Shown here: positions 13,868 through 20,153 of the stretch, piece by piece
Numbering within the stretch: position 1 is the first letter of the stretch
Layout of the letters: each line of letters opens with the position of its first letter
DNA from: a virus
Virus record (IMG/VR): IMGVR_UViG_3300032677_002049
Span: 1-20,153 of that record
Direction: 5' to 3' (one strand)
DNA: 20,153 nt
The notes under the pieces: model-generated
The model's input: the letters and a program-made list of their open reading frames with translations, nothing else
What the model was told of the DNA's origin: nothing
Databases searched by the model: none
Program-made: the position numbers and the translations under genes

Positions 13868-14362
13868 ATGCCTAGCACACGAAACGGTGTTCAGTTGGCG
13901 GCGGCCGGCGGTGTGGTCGCCAAGGGGATCCTTGGCGCGACCCTGGCTTGGAAGGGGATCAGCGGCACGGCCCGGACGGGGGCGGTGATCCAGTCCTGGA
14001 ACCTCGGCACAAAGCAGGACCGGGCGGACACGAAGGGGCCGCTGGGCCAGTTCCTGAGTCGTCGCGTGCAGAATACCCGTCTAAACTTGCGGGTGACTCT
14101 GCATGTGAACGACACGATTTCGGGCGGCGGGGCGCAGACGATTGCCAACGCGTTTGTGGTGGCGGAGGACCCGATCGACGCCGCGGCCCTGGTGACCGTG
14201 AGCAACGCGACGAATACGCTGCTGAATCACGCGTATTGGATGGTGGATTCGGACGCTGAGGAGGCGGAGACTCCGGAGGGGGAAGCCACCATCACCATTG
14301 ATATTGTGTGCTTCCTGGACGACCAGCGGGCGGTGATTCCGCTTTCGGCGATTTCGGCGTAG
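13868..14362 (+). CDS. Putative major tail-tube protein
   Basis: This 164-residue protein has small-residue-rich beta features: ARTGAVIQSWNLGTKQDRAD, then RLNLRVTLHVND, FVVAEDPIDAAALVTVSNA and EATITIDIVCFL. A central strand pair followed by a polar D/K turn and R/N/L/R strands fits tail-tube monomers, which form the hollow tail. Its position before a chaperone-position gene and the tape measure supports this. A 40-base gap precedes it. No sequence hallmark makes the call certain, and a different tail structural role is possible. Confidence 0.5.
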   Translation: MPSTRNGVQLAAAGGVVAKGILGATLAWKGISGTARTGAVIQSWNLGTKQDRADTKGPLGQFLSRRVQNTRLNLRVTLHVNDTISGGGAQTIANAFVVAEDPIDAAALVTVSNATNTLLNHAYWMVDSDAEEAETPEGEATITIDIVCFLDDQRAVIPLSAISA

Positions 14363-14364
14363 TT

Positions 14365-14407
14365 GCGGCGCTCTCGCGCCTTCGCTCGGACGAGTCCGAG
14401 ACGCCGC
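14365..14407 (+). promoter_or_regulatory. Structured intergenic RNA candidate
   Basis: GCGGCG (14365-14370) pairs with CGCCGC (14402-14407), enclosing a second perfect hairpin with arms CTCGGA (14385-14390) and TCCGAG (14395-14400) around CGAG. No T-run follows, so it is not a standard terminator. It lies between the tail-tube candidate and the next gene and could be a processing or stability element. Confidence 0.35.
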
Positions 14408-14419
14408 CAGCGGGACAAT

Positions 14420-15076
14420 ATGCCTCCTTTTGCGCGCATTGCGGATACGGTGCCGGAGCCGGCGAGGGTCCTGGGGACCTGGCTGCGGCCGTTTTGCCTG
14501 GGGCATCATCTTCTATTTACCCGGTTGGGCTTGCGCTATGCGGGCGCGCCTTTGGAAATGGCTGGGGACTCCGAACTGTTGCAGGCGGTGGCGATCTGTG
14601 CCGGGGAGAGTTACGAGCATACGCTGGATTTGTTTCTGTCGGGGAAGTGGCCGGCGATGTTCGATCCGTGGGTGTTGGATTTGCGGGGGCCCTGGTATGC
14701 GCGGCGCAAGGTGGACCTGGCGGGGGCTCACGAGTGTTTCCGGGAGTACCTCGCCAAGGGGCATTCGTTTACCTTGCAGGCGCCGCTGTGGCGGCACCGG
14801 AGCGGCGGCGGGGATTCGCTGACGGCGCCGTGGGAACAATTGTTCCGTTTGCAGCTTCTCAAGGCGGGGCTTTCCGAGGGCGAGATCATGAACGGCTACC
14901 TGCCGGCTCGGTGGTACGATTTCCACACGGCGCGCGAGTTGGACCAGCGGCGGGATGAGTTCCTGGTGCGGTTGCACGGGGGCAAGGCGCGGATGGCGTC
15001 CCGGGTGTTTTATTCGGAGGCGGATTGGAGGGCGATGCATCCGCCTTCGCCCGCGGATGATGGAGAGCAAAACTGA
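14420..15076 (+). CDS. Protein in the tail-assembly-chaperone position
   Basis: This 218-residue protein from ATG 14420 (an upstream in-frame TTG at 14363 would cross the hairpin region and add a basic leader) is mainly helical. Notable parts are LRPFCLGHHLLFTRLGLRYAG (hydrophobic), ESYEHTLDLFLSGKW, ARRKVDLAGAHECFREYLAKG, and a charged C-terminus. It lies between the tail-tube candidate and the tape-measure gene, the usual place of tail-assembly chaperones. I saw no slippery heptamer with an overlapping second frame, so a gpG/gpGT-style frameshift is not evident. Its stop overlaps the tape-measure start by one base. The role is inferred from position. Confidence 0.45.
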   Translation: MPPFARIADTVPEPARVLGTWLRPFCLGHHLLFTRLGLRYAGAPLEMAGDSELLQAVAICAGESYEHTLDLFLSGKWPAMFDPWVLDLRGPWYARRKVDLAGAHECFREYLAKGHSFTLQAPLWRHRSGGGDSLTAPWEQLFRLQLLKAGLSEGEIMNGYLPARWYDFHTARELDQRRDEFLVRLHGGKARMASRVFYSEADWRAMHPPSPADDGEQN

Positions 15077-16314
15077 TGGCGACGCACGGCAAATTGACGG
15101 TGGATGTGGATGGGAACGCGACGGGGTTCGAGCAGGCGCTGCGGGCTTCGAAGGCGAGCGCGGCGAAATTTTCGAGCGAGGTGCGGGAGTCGTGGAGCCC
15201 GGCGAGTTTCATCAAGCGCGGGATCGCGGGCCTGGGGGCGGCGGCGTCGTTCGAGGGGGTGAAGTCCATGATCGAGGGCATCATCGACAAGGCGGTGGGC
15301 ATCCGCGAGGTGAGCGAGCAATTCGACATTTCGACGGACTCGGTGCAGCGGTGGGAGAAGGCGCTTAATCGGGCGGGGATTCAGACGACGACGTTTTACC
15401 GGTCGCTGGACCAGCTCCGCCAGAAGCGCGCGCTGGCCCGGGGCGGCGATGAAAAGGAGGGGGAGGCGTTTACGAACGTGGGGCTTTACTCGCAAGCGGT
15501 GGGCGGGGAGATGTCGGATGAGGACCTCATGCACGCGGTGTTGAAGTCAGGGGCGAGCCGGGCGCAACTGAAGAAGCTGGGGGTGAATCCCAGGCTCCAG
15601 GCGGCGGAGGCGAAGTTCGACGCGAACGGGCAGCCGGCGATGGGAAGCGATGATATTCGCACCATTGAGGAGAGCGAGGGGTGGGTGAAGGCGAATCTCA
15701 ACTCATTGCGAGCGGAGGCTTATCGGAGCCAGCGACAGCAGTTTGGGTGGGTCCGGCTGCTGGCCGGGCTGGTCAGCAAGAATCCGCTGCATTTGGTGGA
15801 GGCGTTAACTCCGGCATCGGGAGGCGCGGAGGACGCGGAACGGGCCAAAGGGCAGCGGGAAGAGGCTCATGAGGCCGATATGGAACGGCAGATGGCAGAG
15901 GGTGAGCGGGTGGCCAAGGAGACGGCGGAGGCCAAGGCGAAGCAAACGGAGGCGCAGGAGCGGCTGCGGGAGGCGAAGCGGAAGAATATGACGCCGGGCT
16001 TGCGCAAGCAGGATATGGCCGCGGAGCTCAAGGAGATGGACGAGCGGATCAAGACCTACTCGGATGTGGAGGGCGCCCTGTCGCCGGCCGATGCGGCGAA
16101 ATTGGCGGGGCTGCGAACGAAGCGGGAAGGGTTGTTTGGCGAGATGCGGCAGATGAACCGGCCGGTGGAGTTCGAGGCGGATGCCATGGCAAAGAGCGGT
16201 CTGGATGTCGGGGGGAATTTTGTGGACGTGCAACAGCAAGTGGTCGACCGGCTGACGAGCATCGATGCGAAGGTGCAACAGATGTCGACGGCTTGGAACT
16301 TTGGCGGTGTCTGA
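15076..16314 (+). CDS. Short tail tape-measure protein
   Basis: This 412-residue protein starts with GKLTVDVDGNATGFEQALRASK, typical of tape-measure proteins. A hydrophobic stretch (FIKRGIAGLGAAASFEGVKSMI) and DISTDSVQRWEKALNRAG, also common in that class, follow. A long charged coiled coil rich in Glu, Lys, Arg and Ala (about 255-330) fills much of the C-terminal half. Tape-measure length sets tail length; at about 0.15 nm per residue, 412 residues give about 60 nm. It is shorter than lambda gpH (853). Its single-base overlap (TGATG) with the previous gene implies coupled translation. The ATG at 15076 follows GAGAGC. Confidence 0.75.
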   Translation: MATHGKLTVDVDGNATGFEQALRASKASAAKFSSEVRESWSPASFIKRGIAGLGAAASFEGVKSMIEGIIDKAVGIREVSEQFDISTDSVQRWEKALNRAGIQTTTFYRSLDQLRQKRALARGGDEKEGEAFTNVGLYSQAVGGEMSDEDLMHAVLKSGASRAQLKKLGVNPRLQAAEAKFDANGQPAMGSDDIRTIEESEGWVKANLNSLRAEAYRSQRQQFGWVRLLAGLVSKNPLHLVEALTPASGGAEDAERAKGQREEAHEADMERQMAEGERVAKETAEAKAKQTEAQERLREAKRKNMTPGLRKQDMAAELKEMDERIKTYSDVEGALSPADAAKLAGLRTKREGLFGEMRQMNRPVEFEADAMAKSGLDVGGNFVDVQQQVVDRLTSIDAKVQQMSTAWNFGGV

Positions 16315-16323
16315 GGAAGGATA

Positions 16324-17175
16324 ATGAGCGTAAACGGATCGAGAATTGCAGTGGGGCCGGGCCCGTACTTGATGGAGGTCCAGCAGATGGACGACGCCAG
16401 GACGGGGGCGGTGTCGCGAGTGGTGTGGCGGGGCTCCTTGGAGGAGGTCAACTTGCAGCGCTCGCATGGCCAGGCGCTGGGGCCGTCGAACGTCGATGTG
16501 AAGAGCGACGGGACGGGGGATTTCACGCTGACCATGACTTTCCCGTTTGCCTTCGACGGGTTGCAGACGGATTTCGGGTTTGTGCCGTCGATCCATGAGC
16601 TGGAGACGAATGTGGCGAACCGGCCGTTTCAGAAGAACCGGGTGCTGCTGGATACTTTCGATGATGACCTGGGGAAGATTGCCAAGATCCACCAGGTGGC
16701 GCAGTGGTTTCGTTCGGGCTTGTATGTGGACGCGGATGGATACCCGGACACGGAGGGAGCGGAGGCGGCGATCACGGGTTATGCGGGGTCGCCACCGCCA
16801 AAGGTGCAGCCGGGCCTTTACCCGGGCGATGACGATGCACTGGCGCTGTTTCGGCTTTTGGCCTACAACCAGACGGAGTATTTCACGGATTACACGCACG
16901 TCTATCGGAAGACGATGACGTGCGCGACGCCGGCGCAGCTCAAGGCCTCGCGGGTAGGGGCGGGTCAGATCTGGACGACGCAGGAGATCTTGGATGTGGA
17001 GCAGGTGCCGGTGGATAACTTTTTTGATCTACCGTTGGATTCCTTGTGGATCAAGAGCAAGCCCACGGTGCTGGCGAGCGCGGGGCAGAAGACGCAGGTG
17101 GTCTATAGCTACACCGAGGTGGGGAAGCCGAGCAGACTGCTTTACGACGCACACGGGGCGGCGCAGTTAGCATGA
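16324..17175 (+). CDS. Distal tail/baseplate-region protein, unrecognised
   Basis: This 283-residue protein directly follows the tape measure, where lambda-like phages encode distal tail proteins. It has an N-terminal strand-rich part (VGPGPYLMEVQQ, SRVVWRGSLEEV), then a segment DFTLTMTFPFAFDG. A helical middle (LETNVANRPFQKNRVLLDTFDDDL), a Pro/Gly-rich turn and a C-terminal beta-like domain (WIKSKPTVLASAGQKTQVVYSYTE) follow. GGAAGG just upstream (16316-16321) supports the ATG at 16324. The next gene overlaps its stop by 4 bases (ATGA). I do not recognise a family; the role is inferred from position. Confidence 0.4.
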   Translation: MSVNGSRIAVGPGPYLMEVQQMDDARTGAVSRVVWRGSLEEVNLQRSHGQALGPSNVDVKSDGTGDFTLTMTFPFAFDGLQTDFGFVPSIHELETNVANRPFQKNRVLLDTFDDDLGKIAKIHQVAQWFRSGLYVDADGYPDTEGAEAAITGYAGSPPPKVQPGLYPGDDDALALFRLLAYNQTEYFTDYTHVYRKTMTCATPAQLKASRVGAGQIWTTQEILDVEQVPVDNFFDLPLDSLWIKSKPTVLASAGQKTQVVYSYTEVGKPSRLLYDAHGAAQLA

Positions 17176-17801
17176 TTCAGCCCAATATCAGGAATCCGGG
17201 CACGTCGGGTCCGGCGGGGCAATTGGTGCGGCGGGCGGTGGACCAGTTCCGGAAGACCATCCCGTGCGACCCTGGCGACCAGGAGATGGAGGTCTCGACC
17301 TTTGGCACGATGCTGACGCCGCAGGCTCGGGGCATGCAGTCGGCGGCGGTGGCGGCCGGGCCTAAGTATTTCAAGTTTGTCTCGACGGATTTCTACGGCA
17401 ATGGGTTTGCGGTGAAATGCCATAGCTGGGACGGGTTCGTGGAAGGGACCGAGGCAATTTATATCGCGATGCTACCGGACCTTTGGCACATCGACAGTGA
17501 ATTGATGGGAACGGGGAGTTTGACCGGCACGGAGGTGCAGTATGGCTATGATTCGCTGCCGCAACAGTGCCGGCTGGCGCGGTGGACATCGGGGAAGCTG
17601 ATCTCGGAATGGACGGGTGGTGATCCGGTGTCGTCTGAGTACCAGTTCATCACGCCGGAGTACAATGTTTCCCGGCTGATTTGCGCGCTGCCGGCGCCGG
17701 CGCTGTGGCTGACGGTGGATGACGGCGGGGTGCAACCGGTGACCTGGCAGGAAATCGCCGGAGGCAAGGCGAGGGCCTGGGATAGGAGCTACGCGCCATG
17801 A
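17172..17801 (+). CDS. Distal tail-region protein, unrecognised
   Basis: This 209-residue protein has a polar start (NIRNPGTSGPAGQLVRRAVDQF), a likely beta-rich middle with KYFKFVSTDFYGNGFAVKCHSW, and a strand-turn-strand region around AIYIAMLPDL. A polar C-terminus contains RLICALPAPALWLTVDDGG. It is linked on both sides by 4-base overlaps (ATGA) to neighbouring unrecognised tail genes, so the three are probably co-translated and may form one distal-tail complex. The N-terminal half lacks recognisable enzyme motifs. Confidence 0.4.
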   Translation: MIQPNIRNPGTSGPAGQLVRRAVDQFRKTIPCDPGDQEMEVSTFGTMLTPQARGMQSAAVAAGPKYFKFVSTDFYGNGFAVKCHSWDGFVEGTEAIYIAMLPDLWHIDSELMGTGSLTGTEVQYGYDSLPQQCRLARWTSGKLISEWTGGDPVSSEYQFITPEYNVSRLICALPAPALWLTVDDGGVQPVTWQEIAGGKARAWDRSYAP

Positions 17802-18841
17802 GCTCGGGATCGCCGTCGCTCACGCGGGGGTTGGGTGGTGGGTTCATCCGGTCGCCGGGAGGCCAGCGGGAGAATGACGGATGGGGGGCGCCGCTTGGGA
17901 ATCCGGGTTGGATCGGGGTGAGTGATTCCATTGTGGCGGAGTACGGCAAGGGGTGGGTGGGGACTTCGACGCTGCATCCGATCTGGGGGGCAACGGTGTC
18001 CAAGGCCATTTATTGGAAGCCGAGCGGGGGCGGGAACATCAATTTGGGGCCGTTCATTTACACGGCGATTGGGGCGCCGGGGGTGCGTGGGTCGTTTTTT
18101 CAGGAAGAATGGTATGTGACGAGCACTATCCCCGGGGCGACGATTGCGATGCCTGGCTGCGGGGAGAACGGTTGGGGGGACGGGATCGACGCCTACGGGC
18201 ATGGTGGGGCGCTTTTCAATCCGGCCTATTACTTCTTGGCGCTGGGGAGCGTGCAGAATATCTACCGGTCATTTACCGGACCGCTTGGCAGTGACCCGAT
18301 TTGGATGAACGGGGCGGGCCTGGCGTTTTCGCTGGGGGACTTTGGGGGAAATTGCCGGATGGGGATCTACCTGGTGTCGTGGTCGCTGACGACGCACGCG
18401 GCGTGCAGTCCGCACGGCGGCGGGGATTACGCGGATGACGAGGCCTCGCTGGCTTATGCCTCGATGCCGTCGTTTCCGGCGCTCTCGCTGCCTATCGGGT
18501 ATGTGACGGGGTTGGACACGTTCCATGTGGATGGGTTCACCGGGCATCATTGGTGGGATGCGGCGGAGGAAAGCGTGCCACCGTGCTATGAGGCGCCGTG
18601 GGTGACGGCGAGGTCGCCGAATCGGCTGTGGATTCCGGAGGTGGGAACGACGCCGGCGGGGAACGCGGACAACAGCGACATCATCGTGGGGCTGCCGTCG
18701 TGGCGGCATCTGGTGGCGTTCGGGGACAGCGGGGTGGTGGGGTCTCCGGGGCGGTATATGCCCGATTTGGACCCGTTTGCGGGGTTGGGGGACCCAACGC
18801 TGCTTTGCGCGGTGACGTGTACGGTGACCAGGCTGTTGTAG
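17798..18841 (+). CDS. Gly/Trp-rich distal tail protein, unrecognised
   Basis: This 347-residue protein is rich in Gly, Ser, Trp, Tyr and aromatic turns, with segments such as WGAPLGNPGWIGVSDS, GNINLGPFIYTAIGAPG, and CGENGWGDGIDAYGHGGALF. Several Cys residues are spread through it. The composition suggests a beta-rich, surface-exposed tail-tip or receptor-binding protein. There is no Sec signal. It overlaps the previous gene by 4 bases, and a 43-base gap with a good ribosome-binding site separates it from the tail-fibre-like gene. I could not match it to a known fold. Confidence 0.45.
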   Translation: MSSGSPSLTRGLGGGFIRSPGGQRENDGWGAPLGNPGWIGVSDSIVAEYGKGWVGTSTLHPIWGATVSKAIYWKPSGGGNINLGPFIYTAIGAPGVRGSFFQEEWYVTSTIPGATIAMPGCGENGWGDGIDAYGHGGALFNPAYYFLALGSVQNIYRSFTGPLGSDPIWMNGAGLAFSLGDFGGNCRMGIYLVSWSLTTHAACSPHGGGDYADDEASLAYASMPSFPALSLPIGYVTGLDTFHVDGFTGHHWWDAAEESVPPCYEAPWVTARSPNRLWIPEVGTTPAGNADNSDIIVGLPSWRHLVAFGDSGVVGSPGRYMPDLDPFAGLGDPTLLCAVTCTVTRLL

Positions 18842-18884
18842 GGACCTGGTGGGGGCGTGATTAGGTTGACGGAGGGTGAATGAC

Positions 18885-20153
18885 ATGAAGCGACTTCTTT
18901 TGCTGGTTTGGTTGCTGGCGGATGCATTGTGGGCCCGGGGGCAGGGGATCACGGTGCAGTTTCAAATGGAGGACGGGCTGCAGCAGACGCCGGCGGGCGA
19001 CTTCATCCTTTATCCGCTGGATACTCCGAAGGTGTTTAACGGGGCGATCGTGACGTCGGACCGGATCGTGGTGACCAATCAGGCGGTAGCCGGGGTGGTG
19101 ACGGTGTCGGGCCTGGTGCCGGGCCTGTGGATGTCGACGCTGGGGGGGAACTGGACGCAGACGACGAATTTCTACGCGTTTCCGGCAACGAATGTGACGT
19201 TGCAGGCAGGGGCCTGGACGACGGCTCCGACGAATACCTGGGCGCCAGGGCTGTGGGCCTGGAGCGCTGCCTCGAGCGACGTCAGGTATGCGGTTGCGAC
19301 GAACGTGGTCTCGCAGATAGTCGCTGGGACGAACGTGACGATCTCGCCGGCCGGCGGAGTCGGGGTGGTGACTATCAACGCCACGGGCGGCGGAGGGGGC
19401 GGGTCTGGCGGGGCGGTGGCGGGCACGAACAGCATCAACGTCTTCACCAACCTCGTGCTTGGCCTTCCGGTCTACACTCCGGCCTTGAATGCGTCTCAGA
19501 CTAACGCCTGGAACGCTGCGGCCACGGCCGCGGCCACGCTGGCCACTAACGGGCTTCCCGTGATAGTCACGAACTGGCCGGGAGTTACCAACGCGGTGAT
19601 CGTATCGGGCGCAGGCGACACGGTGGTGAATGGCATCTATTGGTGGAACGGCAGCACGAAGATGACTAACGGGTCGGGTTGGTTCATCCAGTACTTCACG
19701 GGGAAATTCCGTATGAGCAGCCCAACGGGCAACTCGGGATACACCAACCCAGGGCCTTATATGATTTCAACCTGGTGGCCCAGCACGGACATCGGCCCGG
19801 CCCCCATCGTGGCTTATGCGACCGGCACGCTCGCCGGGGCCAGTCTGCCGGTTGCGATGAACGGCGCCTATTTTACGAACATCGAGGGCAGCCAGATTGT
19901 CGGGCAGGTGCCGAACTCGTCGCTCTCGCCGTTTGTTGCGGTGGAGGACACGACCGGCACGCTCAATATCGGCAGCAACTCGATTTATGGCGCAACGGCG
20001 GCCGGCTCGGCGGGGTCTATTTCGGGCCGGATGTGGGGCAACGGCATGACGGCATCGGTTGCGCTCATGAATGGCAGCGCGGCGGCAATGTATGATCTCC
20101 CCCCGCATGGGCAGGAAATCTGGAAGCAACTTCCATTCCCGCTCATCTGTGCC
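18885..20153 (+). CDS. Tail-fibre-like protein with signal peptide, partial
   Basis: This frame is open from ATG 18885 to the right edge, 423 codons with no stop seen, so the protein is incomplete. GGAGGG at 18871-18876 supports the start. The N-terminus (MKRLLLLVWLLADALWARGQ) reads as a Sec signal peptide. The body is Thr/Asn/Ala/Gly-rich, with VAGTNVTISPAGGVGVVTI (about 147-165), a pattern common in phage fibres, a Gly-rich hinge (about 167-176), and a repetitive beta-like region that continues to the edge. Position after the tail block fits host recognition. A signal peptide on a fibre is unusual, so it may instead be an exported host-surface protein. Confidence 0.6.
   Translation, partial: MKRLLLLVWLLADALWARGQGITVQFQMEDGLQQTPAGDFILYPLDTPKVFNGAIVTSDRIVVTNQAVAGVVTVSGLVPGLWMSTLGGNWTQTTNFYAFPATNVTLQAGAWTTAPTNTWAPGLWAWSAASSDVRYAVATNVVSQIVAGTNVTISPAGGVGVVTINATGGGGGGSGGAVAGTNSINVFTNLVLGLPVYTPALNASQTNAWNAAATAAATLATNGLPVIVTNWPGVTNAVIVSGAGDTVVNGIYWWNGSTKMTNGSGWFIQYFTGKFRMSSPTGNSGYTNPGPYMISTWWPSTDIGPAPIVAYATGTLAGASLPVAMNGAYFTNIEGSQIVGQVPNSSLSPFVAVEDTTGTLNIGSNSIYGATAAGSAGSISGRMWGNGMTASVALMNGSAAAMYDLPPHGQEIWKQLPFPLICA

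Noticed and set aside
1-20153. CRISPR array, rRNA or insertion sequence
   Set aside because: No regularly spaced repeats, rRNA-like segments, transposase motifs or terminal inverted repeats were seen.

Overview
The window is a strongly GC-rich stretch in which every convincing protein gene lies on the + strand. It reads as the left part of an integrated, tailed, siphovirus-like phage. It opens with a complete class II tRNA-Leu(GAG), followed by about 450 bases with no convincing gene that hold repeats and hairpins. An almost unbroken series of phage genes then runs to the right edge. The host cannot be fixed from sequence alone. High GC with G-ending codons, weak Shine-Dalgarno sequences, and Thr/Asn-rich proteins with Sec signal peptides suggest a Gram-negative bacterium, perhaps of the Verrucomicrobiota/Planctomycetota type. 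That assignment is inference with low confidence.

Layout. (1) 541-2833, early or accessory block: a Mu Gam-like DNA-end protector, a small helix-turn-helix protein, a two-helix membrane protein, a DUF3102-like protein and a protein with a degenerate phospholipase D/HKD-type nuclease motif. An operator-like inverted repeat lies just upstream. (2) 2821-8852, packaging and prohead block: a P27-like small terminase, a Nu1-like small terminase, a GpA-type large terminase, a gpW-like head-tail joining protein, a lambda-type portal and an S49 (SppA/gpC-like) prohead protease. A strong terminator and a perfect 26-base palindrome follow. (3) 8999-10825, capsid block: a coiled-coil scaffold-like protein, a P22-like/HK97-fold major capsid protein and a small unknown. 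(4) 10863-11390: a gene for an exported protein, followed by two hairpins, which looks like a moron inserted between head and tail modules. (5) 11487-18841, connector and tail block: head-tail completion and tail-terminator candidates, a protein with an apparently inserted beta-repeat domain, a tail-tube candidate, a protein in the assembly-chaperone position, a short tape measure and three unrecognised distal-tail genes. (6) 18885 to the right edge: a tail-fibre-like protein with an N-terminal signal peptide, cut off by the window.

Together the genes describe DNA-end protection, genome packaging by a terminase/portal/gpW machine, prohead maturation by the S49 protease acting on a scaffold, and a non-contractile tail. 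The short tape measure suggests a tail of roughly 60 nm. Many neighbours overlap by 1 to 8 bases (often ATGA or GTGA), which implies translational coupling. Integrase, repressor, replication and lysis enzymes were not seen and presumably lie to the right. The points most worth a second look are the two kinds of small terminase in tandem, the capsid gene flanked by an 11-base repeat with different codon use, the G-quadruplex-like leader before the gpW-like gene, the palindrome behind the protease terminator, and two signal-peptide proteins within the structural operon.
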